A program made the translations under genes and the position numbers. Shown piece by piece: positions 8,003 through 14,167 of a DNA stretch of 32,422 nt. Origin of the DNA: a virus; the IMG/VR virus record IMGVR_UViG_3300047157_000154, positions 1 through 32,422 of that record; one strand, given 5' to 3'. Positions within the stretch are counted from its first letter, which is position 1. Each line of letters starts with the position of its first letter. The notes beneath the pieces were generated by a model. That model made no database searches, had not been told where the DNA came from, and saw nothing but the letters and a program-made list of their open reading frames with translations.

Positions 8003-8412
8003 TGGCATTACCTAAAAATGGTGTGGCTAGAGAAATAAGAAGTTATGTAGGATCACTACTAATATTTTTATTTGTTATAGGACTTATAGTCGCTTTAATT
8101 CAGTTTCCTGTACTAGATACTAACAAGGAGGTCGTAATGATGTTAATTGGAACAATTTCAGCTAGTATAGGTATAACCGTAGCTACTATAACAGGAAGTA
8201 AGCCTGATGATATAAACGCTCTTAAACAAAGTTTAGAGAAGAAAGAGAATCAAATTGAAATGCTTGTAAAAGCTAAAGACAATTTAGAGGAAATGGTTAT
8301 AAACCTCCAAAGAGAAATGTTGCAAAACCAAGATAATATGATGGATAAAATCATTCTTAAGGCAGCAATGGACTTTGATGACAATCGTAACCCACAAAAA
8401 GGAAAGCTATGA
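8002..8412 (+). CDS. Membrane protein with two TM segments and coiled coil
   Basis: The protein has 136 residues. Two hydrophobic segments are visible at about residues 17-36 (SLLIFLFVIGLIVALIQF) and 46-64 (MMLIGTISASIGITVATIT), followed by a coiled-coil region at about 70-115 rich in Glu, Lys and Asn (LKQSLEKKENQIEMLVKAKD). It overlaps both neighbours. The architecture fits a holin or an envelope-associated lysis protein; a spanin-like role is possible but there is no lipobox. I do not recognise a named family. Confidence 0.6.
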   Translation: MALPKNGVAREIRSYVGSLLIFLFVIGLIVALIQFPVLDTNKEVVMMLIGTISASIGITVATITGSKPDDINALKQSLEKKENQIEMLVKAKDNLEEMVINLQREMLQNQDNMMDKIILKAAMDFDDNRNPQKGKL

Positions 8413-8486
8413 AAGAAGTAAAATGTAAGTGCGGATGCACAAATAACCCAGAAGGTTACTGCGATGGTAGCCATTTAAATAAATAA
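8409..8486 (+). CDS. 25-residue CDGSH-like iron-sulfur microprotein
   Basis: The ORF starts in an ATGA overlap with the previous stop and encodes 25 residues containing CKCGCTNNPEGYCDGSH. This fits the CDGSH iron-sulfur signature C-x-C-x2-(S/T)-x3-P-x-C-D-G-(S/A/T)-H except for one extra residue between Pro and the third Cys and a Pro shifted by one. The candidate 2Fe-2S ligands are C6, C8, C18 and H22; C10 is an extra Cys. Known CDGSH domains are about 35-40 residues or more, so this is a near-minimal form. It sits among lysis-type membrane genes, and its role is unknown. Alternative: a small zinc-binding knuckle. Confidence 0.6.
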   Translation: MKEVKCKCGCTNNPEGYCDGSHLNK

Positions 8487-8488
8487 AT

Positions 8489-8668
8489 ATGCAAACTTTT
8501 ATAATTATAATTTCAATAGTAATGTTTTTAACTGCCTTAATGATGGCGTTAACAGTTTACGGTATATTTACAGATAAAGATAAGGACGGAATACCTGACG
8601 CTTTAGAAGATAAATTTAACCAAGTAGTAAGCGATATAAAACAAGAAATTGAAAAAATTAAAAAATGA
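8489..8668 (+). CDS. Small TM protein with Ca-binding-like DKDKDG motif
   Basis: A 59-residue ORF encodes an N-terminal hydrophobic helix (FIIIISIVMFLTALMMALTV, about residues 3-25), then FTDKDKDGIPDALEDKF, a DxDxDGxxD loop like those in thrombospondin type-3 or EF-hand calcium sites, and then a Lys/Glu helix. Its stop overlaps the start of the peptidase gene (ATGA). It is probably a single-pass inner-membrane protein acting with the lysis genes. Calcium binding is inferred from the motif only. Confidence 0.6.
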   Translation: MQTFIIIISIVMFLTALMMALTVYGIFTDKDKDGIPDALEDKFNQVVSDIKQEIEKIKK

Positions 8669-9014
8669 AATACTTTACGTTAGATGAATTTGATTCACCT
8701 GATCACAAAGGTAGCGGTGTTAATATGGATAGTAACTTTCTTGAGTTGCTCAACAACGCCCGTCAAATTGCAGGGATACCATTTAAAATCTCAAGCGGAT
8801 ATAGAACGATTGAACATAACCAAAAAGTTGGAGGCGTATCAAACTCGAGCCACCTATCCGGTCTTGCGGCAGATATTAGTATATCGTCCGGAAACGAAAG
8901 ATACCTTGTTCTTAATGCCCTTATTAAAGCAGGATTCAAAGGTTGGGAATCGCTAAAACCTTTATACATTGCGATACCGACGGATCAAAGCCAAACTCGG
9001 TATGGACATACTAA
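8665..9014 (+). CDS. M15-family peptidase (endolysin) with an apparent -1 frame break
   Basis: Residues 44-70 hold SGYRT and SNSSHLSGLAAD, the M15 peptidase zinc-site pattern (SxHxxGxAxD, ligands H63 and D70). The uninterrupted frame runs on to 9045 but loses the third ligand and the family C-terminus. Reading -1 from the AAA at 8938-8940 restores them exactly: RLGIAKTFIHCDTDGSKPNS then VWTY, with the third zinc ligand H102 (codon 8967-8969), ending at 9014 and giving a normal 116-residue enzyme. So one A appears missing from the run, or the ribosome slips here. The enzyme would cut peptidoglycan peptide bonds at lysis. It overlaps the previous gene by four bases (ATGA). Confidence 0.8.
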
Positions 9015-9032
9015 TACGGTAGGAAGTACGCT

Positions 9033-9230
9033 ATGGAAGAATTAATTACAGGTTATATTGCGTTTCGTTTATTAGAGTATTTAATACTAAAAAGTTTTGT
9101 CTGAGAAGAAAAAATTTAAAGATACCCAAGTAGGCAAATTCTTCTTAACAAAATCCCGGATGTAGTTGGAGCCGTTGCCGGTAATACCGCCGTAGGGAGT
9201 GTTATACAAGCTATTATAGGAGGATCCGAT
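9033..9230 (+). pseudogene. Frame-broken 5' part of the holin-like gene
   Basis: An ATG at 9033 opens MEELITGYIAFRLLEYLILK but meets TGA at 9102. The +1 frame then reads KVLSEKKKFKDTQVGKF, and from 9141 the frame of the downstream gene reads LLNKIPDVVGAVAGNTAVGS straight into the ATG at 9231. The sequence thus looks like one gene split by an extra base near the A run at 9089-9093 and a missing base near 9141. Family members usually have such a 'KDTxVGKFLLxKIP' segment before the SDADK part. Whether this reflects errors in the sequence or true decay cannot be told here. Confidence 0.5.
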
Positions 9231-9512
9231 ATGTCCGACGCCGACAAAGAGATAGCTTTAAAAAAACTAGATTTAGAGAGAGCCGAAATAGACGGTACAA
9301 CAAGACGATGGGTAGCCGACGCAAGGAGCGGATCTTGGTTATCTTCTAACGTAAGACCTTTAACTTTAGTATTTTTAACCGTTAGTTACGTTATAGGTTG
9401 GTATTTAGGCTATCCTTTAGATTCTATTACCGGTCTTCTCTCGATCGTGATTGGAGGCTATTTTGGAAGCAGAGGTGTAGAGAAGGTATTTGGAAATAAT
9501 AAACATCAATAA
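9231..9512 (+). CDS. 3-TM holin-like protein (Holin_3TMs type)
   Basis: From ATG 9231 the ORF encodes 93 residues: a charged helix (SDADKEIALKKLDLERAEID), then the conserved SWLSSNVRPLTLVFLTVSYV and hydrophobic segments at about residues 43-60 and 62-82. This matches the pattern of the holin family first named for gene-transfer-agent release, where 'RxxRPLT' precedes the membrane spans. An AGGAGG lies at 9219-9224, just before the ATG, but Bacteroidota rarely use such sites and it also encodes part of the in-frame upstream segment. The native start is probably farther upstream, in the broken region. It would open the inner membrane for the M15 peptidase. Confidence 0.65.
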   Translation: MSDADKEIALKKLDLERAEIDGTTRRWVADARSGSWLSSNVRPLTLVFLTVSYVIGWYLGYPLDSITGLLSIVIGGYFGSRGVEKVFGNNKHQ

Positions 9513-9644
9513 ATGGCAAAGCAAATAGTTATAAACTATAAAAAAGTTAAAGTTAAGAGAAAGGGAATACATAGTAAAAACAAACAATCTGCTTTAAAAT
9601 CGTCAAAGAATTATACTAAGAAATATCGCGGTCAAGGTCGATAA
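9513..9644 (+). CDS. Short basic conserved phage protein
   Basis: A 43-residue ORF directly after the holin-like gene encodes a Lys/Arg-rich protein with VKVKRKGIHSKNKQSALKSS and the ending YTKKYRGQGR. Short proteins with the pattern 'KRKGxHSKxKxS...YRGQGR' recur in marine Bacteroidota phages as I recall them. It probably binds nucleic acid or is packaged; no function is known to me. It is the last gene of the rightward late block before the promoter at 9671. Confidence 0.55.
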   Translation: MAKQIVINYKKVKVKRKGIHSKNKQSALKSSKNYTKKYRGQGR

Positions 9645-9670
9645 TGTTTATAATTCAAATACTTGAATAG

Positions 9671-9701
9671 TTGACTTTTAAAAAAAAACGAAGTAACTTT
9701 G
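9671..9701 (+). promoter_or_regulatory. Host-type (Bacteroidota) promoter for early genes
   Basis: TTG at 9671-9673, 20 bases, then TAACTTTG at 9694-9701, a full match to the Bacteroidota -33/-7 consensus (TTG, TAnnTTTG). It lies in the 132-base gap 9645-9776, whose remaining part is an A/T-rich leader with no gene, and would drive the early genes from 9777. Confidence 0.65.
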
Positions 9702-9776
9702 GTGGGTAGTGGGAAATTAATTACTTTATTATTTTATATTTAATATAAGAAATTTATAAAAATTTTAATTTATATT

Positions 9777-9989
9777 ATGAAAATAGACGACGAAATAAGG
9801 AAAATTACAAGCTATAAAACTTGGAGCGTTAAACGTAAAACTGATACCTTACTAGAAATGGATGCAGAAATGTATACTAACTTAGGTAAAGAATCAACTA
9901 AGACTGAAAAGAAAAATGTAAAAGCTATTAGTAGAAAAATATATAGAGCTATATCTTTATTAAAGTCCTTTAGATGGTTATATACTTAG
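9777..9989 (+). CDS. Small basic early protein
   Basis: The protein has 70 residues and is helical and Lys/Arg-rich (IRKITSYKTWSVKRKTDTLL; KNVKAISRKIYRAISLLKSF). It is the first gene after the strong host-type promoter, the usual place for an immediate-early phage product that acts on the host. No family is recognised. A DNA- or RNA-binding role would suit the charge. Confidence 0.55.
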   Translation: MKIDDEIRKITSYKTWSVKRKTDTLLEMDAEMYTNLGKESTKTEKKNVKAISRKIYRAISLLKSFRWLYT

Positions 9990-9997
9990 AAGCTCAT

Positions 9998-10042
9998 ATG
10001 AACGAAAAAGATCTTAGGAGTCTAGTAGATGCCCAAAACTAA
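9998..10042 (+). CDS. Possible 14-residue leader ORF before ninG-like gene
   Basis: An ATG at 9998 opens MNEKDLRSLVDAQN and the stop lies inside the start of the next gene, overlapping it by 14 bases. It may only couple translation to the nuclease gene. Support is weak because it is so short. Confidence 0.25.
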   Translation: MNEKDLRSLVDAQN

Positions 10043-10418
10043 AAAACCTTCAAGGAGTAAACTTGTAAAGAAACTCGATACGGTATTTAGTCAATGGATA
10101 AGGTTAAGTAAAGCGGATAAAAACGGATATTGTACTTGCGTAACTTGTTCTAAGAAATTATATTGGAAAGAGATTCAAGCGGGACATTTTCAAAGTCGGA
10201 AACATTATAGTACCCGTTGGGACGAACTAAACGTTTTCCCGCAGTGCGTCGGTTGTAATGTATTTAAATACGGAGAACAATATAAATATTCTCTTTTTTT
10301 AGGTAAAGAAGCCGCAGAAGTATTATATTTGAAAAGTAAAGAAATTGTAAAGTTCGCTAATAGCGATCTAGAAGATATGATAAAAGATTATAGTCAAAGA
10401 CTAAAAAAGCTTACTTGA
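10029..10418 (+). CDS. NinG-like recombination nuclease
   Basis: The 129-residue protein starts with TKKPSRSKLVKKLDTVFSQW then IRLSKADKNGYCTCVTC, and continues with AGHFQSRKHYSTRWDELNVF then PQCVGCN. This is the lambda NinG (Rap) pattern: paired CxxC motifs (C37/C40 and C73/C76), an AGHFxSR block (51-57) with the conserved His, and 'R.DelNv.pQC..CN'. NinG proteins resemble HNH nucleases and act on branched DNA during recombination. It lies with Erf, a RecE-like nuclease and an ssDNA-binding protein in the early region, fitting a phage recombination set. Length is normal for compact forms. Confidence 0.75.
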   Translation: MPKTKKPSRSKLVKKLDTVFSQWIRLSKADKNGYCTCVTCSKKLYWKEIQAGHFQSRKHYSTRWDELNVFPQCVGCNVFKYGEQYKYSLFLGKEAAEVLYLKSKEIVKFANSDLEDMIKDYSQRLKKLT

Positions 10419-10448
10419 TTTTTTTCTTGTAATATTGTTCTTTGTTTT

Positions 10449-10477
10449 AGGGCGGCAGAAATGTCGCTCTTTTTTTT
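10449..10477 (+). terminator. Terminator after ninG-like gene
   Basis: A 9-bp stem (AGGGCGGCA 10449-10457 with TGTCGCTCT 10462-10470, two G-U pairs) is closed by a GAAA tetraloop and followed by T7. Confidence 0.8.
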
Positions 10478-10502
10478 GTTAATTATTTTTTTACTATCTT
10501 TA
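10476..10502 (+). promoter_or_regulatory. Host-type promoter before the erf operon
   Basis: TTG at 10476-10478, 16 bases, then TATCTTTA at 10495-10502, close to TAnnTTTG. It starts at the end of the terminator T-run, so it reinitiates transcription for the gene at 10507 and erf. The first transcribed base would fall at or just before the ATG. Confidence 0.45.
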
Positions 10503-10506
10503 CAAT

Positions 10507-10614
10507 ATGGAACAATTTACAAAAGCAGAACTCTATGGCAAGGTACAAGAACTGCAATACGAAAACGAACAATTAAAAAATCAATTAATTTTAAATACAA
10601 AGATCAATGGCTAA
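10507..10614 (+). CDS. 35-residue coiled-coil peptide overlapping erf
   Basis: The ORF encodes MEQFTKAELYGKVQELQYEN and a further 15 residues with Leu/Glu/Gln heptad character, and ends inside the erf start (8-base overlap). It is probably translated ahead of erf and may couple to it. Function is unknown; a short coiled-coil partner is possible. Confidence 0.45.
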   Translation: MEQFTKAELYGKVQELQYENEQLKNQLILNTKING

Positions 10615-11131
10615 GAAAGAAACAAATATAAACGAAAAACTATTTAACCTACAACAAGAGATAGGTACTATAAGTAAAGACGCGAGTAATCCGTTTTATA
10701 AATCAAAATACTTCGATATAAATTCTTTGATAAAACAATTACAACCTTTACTAAAAAAATATAAGTTACTTTTATTACAACCTATCGAAGAGGATATAGT
10801 TTATAGTAAGCTTATTTGTATAGAAGGATCCGGGGGAGTAATAAGCGGATTAAAGATTCCCGAAATAACGGATCCACAAAAACTTGGTAGTTGTATAACA
10901 TATTACCGTAGATATACTTTAGCTAGTTTATTAGGTTTACAAGCTATAGACGACGACGCAAACGCTGCGAGCGGTAATATAAGCCCGACTATCGAAAAGC
11001 CTTGGTTAAATAAAGATACGTTGCAATTTACAAAAGCAATAGACTTTTTAAATCAAGGAGGGAATATTAAAGATATAGAAGCGAAGTATAAAATTAGTAA
11101 AGCAGTTAGAGATGAGTTATCTAAACTGTAA
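10607..11131 (+). CDS. erf: Erf-family single-strand annealing protein
   Basis: The protein has 174 residues. Residues 21-45 (SKDASNPFYKSKYFDINSLI) and 89-121 (DPQKLGSCITYYRRYTLASL then LGLQAIDDDANAA) match the ERF family: 'GSaiTYarRYaL..lLGl...DDDgnaA'. Erf-type proteins anneal complementary single strands during phage recombination and genome circularisation. It overlaps the coiled-coil peptide before it, and an OB-fold ssDNA-binding protein follows 59 bases later. A RecE-like nuclease at 15326 could supply its single-stranded substrate. The C-terminal 50 residues are variable, as usual. Confidence 0.85.
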   Translation: MAKKETNINEKLFNLQQEIGTISKDASNPFYKSKYFDINSLIKQLQPLLKKYKLLLLQPIEEDIVYSKLICIEGSGGVISGLKIPEITDPQKLGSCITYYRRYTLASLLGLQAIDDDANAASGNISPTIEKPWLNKDTLQFTKAIDFLNQGGNIKDIEAKYKISKAVRDELSKL

Positions 11132-11190
11132 AATAAAAAAAGTATATTACAACTCAACTTATAATAACAAACCAATTAAAATAACTATAT

Positions 11191-11523
11191 ATGGAAATTA
11201 CAGGAAATATCAAACTAATAACGGAAACGGAAACGGGAACCTCGAAAGCGGGGAAGGAATGGGCGAAACGTCAAATAGTAGTAACGACTAATGAAACGTA
11301 TCCTCAAGATATCGCAATAGATTTTATGGGCGATAAAATAACTCAAATAAATAATTTTGAAGTAGGGAACCCGGTAACGGTTTCTATTAATATTAGAGGT
11401 AACGAGTATAACGGGAAGTACTATAATAGTATAAGCGGTTGGAAGATAGCTAATACAATAGGTCAAGTTAATAATAACGATCAACAACCCGCTAGAGAGA
11501 AAGTAGAAGATTTACCTTTTTAA
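11191..11523 (+). CDS. OB-fold ssDNA-binding protein (DUF3127-like)
   Basis: The protein has 110 residues. MEITGNIKLITETETGTSKA and KEWAKRQIVVTTNETYPQDI open a beta-barrel pattern I associate with DUF3127, a group of phage SSB-like proteins. The C-terminus ends EDLPF, an acidic-hydrophobic tip like that of bacterial SSB (DDxPF), used to recruit partner enzymes. A polar linker (about residues 90-105) precedes the tip. It follows erf and is followed by a terminator. Likely role: coats single-stranded DNA in replication and recombination. Confidence 0.75.
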   Translation: MEITGNIKLITETETGTSKAGKEWAKRQIVVTTNETYPQDIAIDFMGDKITQINNFEVGNPVTVSINIRGNEYNGKYYNSISGWKIANTIGQVNNNDQQPAREKVEDLPF

Positions 11524-11530
11524 TTTAATC

Positions 11531-11554
11531 GGGGGTTAATAGCCCCCTTTTTTT
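11531..11554 (+). terminator. Terminator after the ssDNA-binding gene
   Basis: GGGGG at 11531-11535 pairs with CCCCC at 11543-11547 around a 7-base loop, followed by T7 at 11548-11554. The next gene starts 9 bases later, so read-through or processing must supply it. Confidence 0.75.
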
Positions 11555-11562
11555 ATACCTTA

Positions 11563-11700
11563 ATGATAAAACTAAAACAAGGCGAAGAGTTTCCTAAAGA
11601 CTTTTGGAATTATAACGTAAACGCTATAACCGGATACTATATAGAACCTCAACGTAAAGAACAAAACGACAAAGTAGCGAGAAAATACCATAAACGATGA
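11563..11700 (+). CDS. 45-residue protein coupled to the helicase-like gene
   Basis: The ORF opens MIKLKQGEEFPKDFWNYNVN and ends with a basic tail (KVARKYHKR); its stop overlaps the next start (ATGA). Codon use matches its neighbours. No family is recognised. Confidence 0.5.
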   Translation: MIKLKQGEEFPKDFWNYNVNAITGYYIEPQRKEQNDKVARKYHKR

Positions 11701-12608
11701 TAGCGCATTCAAGAAAAATACAAGATAAAATACTAGATATAAAATACGGTAGGATAAAACAAGGTCTAAAACTTGATATACCCGAGATCGACGAACACTT
11801 AAGATATAAGCAGGGAAATTTTAATTTAATAATTGGGCACGCAAATTCGGGGAAAACAACATTTTGTGTTTATTTATTTGTTCTTTGGGCGGTAAAGCAT
11901 AACTTAAGGTTTTTAATATGGTCAAGCGAAAATACTCCTCAATCTATAGTAAGGAAAATAATAGAGTTTAAAATGGGTTTACCAATTACGGAAGCTTCGG
12001 ACGAACAAATTAATAACTCTATTTCTTGGTGCGATAACCATTTTAAAGTAATAGACGTAGACGATCTATATACCTACAAACAATTAATTAACGAAGCTAA
12101 ACAAATTAAAAGCGTTTGGAATTACGATTGTTTATTAATAGATCCTTATAATAGTTTATCTAAAGATCCAACGTTACAAAAGCTAGTAGGTAATTCGCAC
12201 GACTACGATTATCAAGTAGCGAGTGAGTTTAGACTTTTAGCTAAGAAGCAAAATATAACGCTATATTTAAACGCGCACGGAGTAACAAGCGCTATGCGGT
12301 CAATACATACAAACGGAGAATATCAAGGATTACCTAAACCGTTAGGAATGGCGGACGTTGAAGGTGGTGGTAAATGGGGTAACCGCGCTGATGATATTTT
12401 ATGTATACATCGTTATACAACGCACCCGAGCGATTGGATGTATTCTAATATTAGTATACTCAAGGTAAAAGAAAACGAAACCGGCGGAAGACCTACATCG
12501 TTCGATAATCCTATAAAAATTAAAATGAAAATAAATAACGTTGGGTTTGAGTTTTTAGGATCCGATTTATTAAAAGAAAAACCTATAGAAGAAAAAATAC
12601 CGTTTTGA
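11697..12608 (+). CDS. DnaB-like RecA-fold ATPase / helicase
   Basis: The 303-residue protein is a RecA-type motor: Walker A GHANSGKTT at 47-55, a DnaB-like SSENTPQSIVRKIIEFKMG at 76-94, Walker B DCLLIDPYNSL at 144-154, a sensor strand TLYLNAHGVTSAM at 188-200, and GGGKWGNRADDILCIHR at 223-239 where DnaB enzymes have their arginine and Asp residues. There is no DnaB N-terminal domain, so it is a helicase-core-only form. It probably unwinds DNA at the phage fork, with loading help from the DnaA-domain protein or from host factors. The last residues EEKIPF resemble the SSB-type acidic tip. It overlaps both neighbours by four bases. Confidence 0.75.
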   Translation: MIAHSRKIQDKILDIKYGRIKQGLKLDIPEIDEHLRYKQGNFNLIIGHANSGKTTFCVYLFVLWAVKHNLRFLIWSSENTPQSIVRKIIEFKMGLPITEASDEQINNSISWCDNHFKVIDVDDLYTYKQLINEAKQIKSVWNYDCLLIDPYNSLSKDPTLQKLVGNSHDYDYQVASEFRLLAKKQNITLYLNAHGVTSAMRSIHTNGEYQGLPKPLGMADVEGGGKWGNRADDILCIHRYTTHPSDWMYSNISILKVKENETGGRPTSFDNPIKIKMKINNVGFEFLGSDLLKEKPIEEKIPF

Positions 12609-12820
12609 TTATAATAATTTTTTTATTAATTGTTGCGTTGGTTTTTATAGTAATAGGACATATAAAGAAAGCTGAAATAATTATAAGTCCAATAAAAGGC
12701 TTTATGTTTGGTTTTTTATATCACAAAGAAGAATACATAGAAGAAGACGAGTACACTTTACAATGTTTGTTAGGAGTAATTAGTGTAAACGTAATATGGA
12801 AAAATCTGCCGAATGGCTAA
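12605..12820 (+). CDS. Small single-pass membrane protein
   Basis: From a TTG start in the overlap with the previous stop the ORF encodes 71 residues with an N-terminal hydrophobic helix (IIIIFLLIVALVFIVIGHI), then a possible second short hydrophobic patch near residues 30-38 and an acidic EEYIEEDEY. It could anchor a replication component to the membrane or exclude other phages. Function is unknown. The 3' end overlaps the sigma-like gene by 25 bases. Confidence 0.5.
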   Translation: MIIIIFLLIVALVFIVIGHIKKAEIIISPIKGFMFGFLYHKEEYIEEDEYTLQCLLGVISVNVIWKNLPNG

Positions 12821-13347
12821 AAATAGTAGCGAAGGATCATAAAAAATGGGTTAAGCTTGTTAAGGATTTAGGAGAGTATAGCTTCGCGGAGGATATAGTC
12901 CAAGAGGCTTATATTGTTTTATATAAATATACTAACGAGGAAAGTATAATAAAGAATGGTAAAGTATCTCAAGGATATATGTTTTATACTCTACGTTCGG
13001 TTTTGTTTCAATTTCATAACGCTAAAAAGAAATTTAAAAGACAAGATATAGACGATGAAGAATTTTTTAATAAAATACCCGATATTGATAATTTAGACGT
13101 TGAAGAGGGATACAATAACTTTTGTCTTCTTTTAGATAAAAAGGTAGATACTTTTAATTGGTACGATAAGAAACTTTGGAAGCTATATTCTCAAACCGAT
13201 ATGTCAATAAGAAAGATAGCGTCCGAAACTAATATAAGTTGGGTAAGTATATTTAATAGCTTAAAAAATATTAAGAACGATCTAAGAGAAAACTTAAAAG
13301 AAGACTACGAGGACTGGAAAAATAGAGATTTTGAACGATTAAAATAG
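12796..13347 (+). CDS. Sigma-70-family-like transcription factor
   Basis: The protein has 183 residues. Residues 27-45 (EYSFAEDIVQEAYIVLYKY) match sigma region 2.1-2.2 ('aEDivQEaFl.ly'), followed by a basic aromatic helix (SQGYMFYTLRSVLFQFHNAK then KKFKRQ, 58-82) like regions 2.3-2.4. Residues about 122-166 (LWKLYSQTDMSIRKIASETN then ISWVSIFNSLKNIK) form a region-4 helix-turn-helix. The size is that of ECF sigmas. A phage-coded sigma could direct host RNA polymerase to the ACAA-N14-TATTATAT signals before the structural operons. That link is inference. It starts inside the end of the membrane protein gene. Confidence 0.7.
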   Translation: MEKSAEWLKIVAKDHKKWVKLVKDLGEYSFAEDIVQEAYIVLYKYTNEESIIKNGKVSQGYMFYTLRSVLFQFHNAKKKFKRQDIDDEEFFNKIPDIDNLDVEEGYNNFCLLLDKKVDTFNWYDKKLWKLYSQTDMSIRKIASETNISWVSIFNSLKNIKNDLRENLKEDYEDWKNRDFERLK

Positions 13348-13352
13348 AAATA

Positions 13353-13769
13353 ATGGAAAACTATAAAGGTGATAAAAGAAGTAAAGAATACAGACAATGG
13401 AAAAAAAACCTAGAACAATCTAGTAAAGGATTAGGCGATAAAGTCGAAAAGGTCTTTAAGGCGACCGGGATAGATAAGGCGGCTAAATTTATACTAGGAG
13501 AAGACTGCGGATGCGAAGAGCGTAAGAATACTTTAAATAAAATCTTTCCAAGTAAAAAAATTAATTGTTTAACGGAAGACGAATATAATTATTTAGATAC
13601 TTTCTTTAAACTAAAAACTTCTAAGGTTACTCCCGATCAACAAGCCGAATTAATATTAATATACAATAGAGTATTTAACGGTAAAGCCGTCGCGACAAGT
13701 TGCGGAAGTTGTTTTTTAAACGGAGTATACGATAAACTAAATAAAATATTTAACGAGTACAACGATTGA
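13353..13769 (+). CDS. Conserved Cys-containing phage protein
   Basis: The 138-residue protein contains FKATGIDKAAKFILGEDCGC then EERKNTLNKIFPSKKINCLT, and near the C-terminus SCGSCFLNGVYDKL. This layout ('GxDKxxKFxxGEDCGCxERKxxLNKxFP') recurs in Bacteroidota phages in my memory, always uncharacterised. The Cys residues (about 52, 54, 71, 117, 120) could bind zinc. It lies 5 bases after the sigma-like gene and overlaps the next start by four bases, so it is in the same operon. Confidence 0.6.
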   Translation: MENYKGDKRSKEYRQWKKNLEQSSKGLGDKVEKVFKATGIDKAAKFILGEDCGCEERKNTLNKIFPSKKINCLTEDEYNYLDTFFKLKTSKVTPDQQAELILIYNRVFNGKAVATSCGSCFLNGVYDKLNKIFNEYND

Positions 13770-14146
13770 AAGAGAAGGAGCTTTTTGAATATCTAATAAA
13801 ATGTTGTTACCCGGATCTAGTAAAAGCTAAAAAGCAAATGTCTCGGTGGGATTGTTATAGCCCGGATAAGAGCCATAGGATAGAATTAAAATGTAGGGGT
13901 AAGCATTACGATAGTTTACTTATTGAAAAAAAGAAGTTCGACGCCTTAATACTAAAGTGTAAAGAAAATTTAGATATACCTCTTTATATAAATTATACTC
14001 CTAAAGGCGTATATAAATTTAATTTGTATATTGTTAAACCAATTTGGGAAATACAATATCATAATAAAACTACTCAATTTAAAAACAATAGTAAGATACC
14101 AAAGGAGGTAGCAATGTTAGATATCAAAGACGCGGAAATATTATAG
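13766..14146 (+). CDS. PD-(D/E)XK-like nuclease candidate
   Basis: From a TTG start overlapping the previous stop (TTGA) the ORF encodes 126 residues. The stretch MSRWDCYSPDKSHRIELKCR with GKHYDSLLIEKKKFDAL fits a restriction-endonuclease-fold core: D29, then E40-L-K42, then a Lys/Glu strand-helix. A compact single-domain nuclease for host DNA degradation or junction cleavage is plausible. Length is typical for small phage nucleases. The match is by motif only. Confidence 0.55.
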   Translation: MKEKELFEYLIKCCYPDLVKAKKQMSRWDCYSPDKSHRIELKCRGKHYDSLLIEKKKFDALILKCKENLDIPLYINYTPKGVYKFNLYIVKPIWEIQYHNKTTQFKNNSKIPKEVAMLDIKDAEIL

Positions 14147-14167
14147 AATAATTTAAACAAAGAAACA

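Noticed and set aside
8684-8956. 90-codon ORF inside the M15 peptidase gene
   Set aside because: Out of frame with clear M15 motifs on both sides of the frame break; not a separate gene.
8941-9045. Reading the M15 gene straight through to 9045
   Set aside because: The C-terminus then lacks the third zinc ligand, while the -1 frame restores the exact family ending.
9219-9230. AGGAGG before ATG 9231 as a true ribosome binding site
   Set aside because: Bacteroidota make little use of Shine-Dalgarno sites, no other gene here has a comparable one in a consistent place, and the bases code for a conserved Gly-Gly in the upstream in-frame segment. It is kept only as a note.
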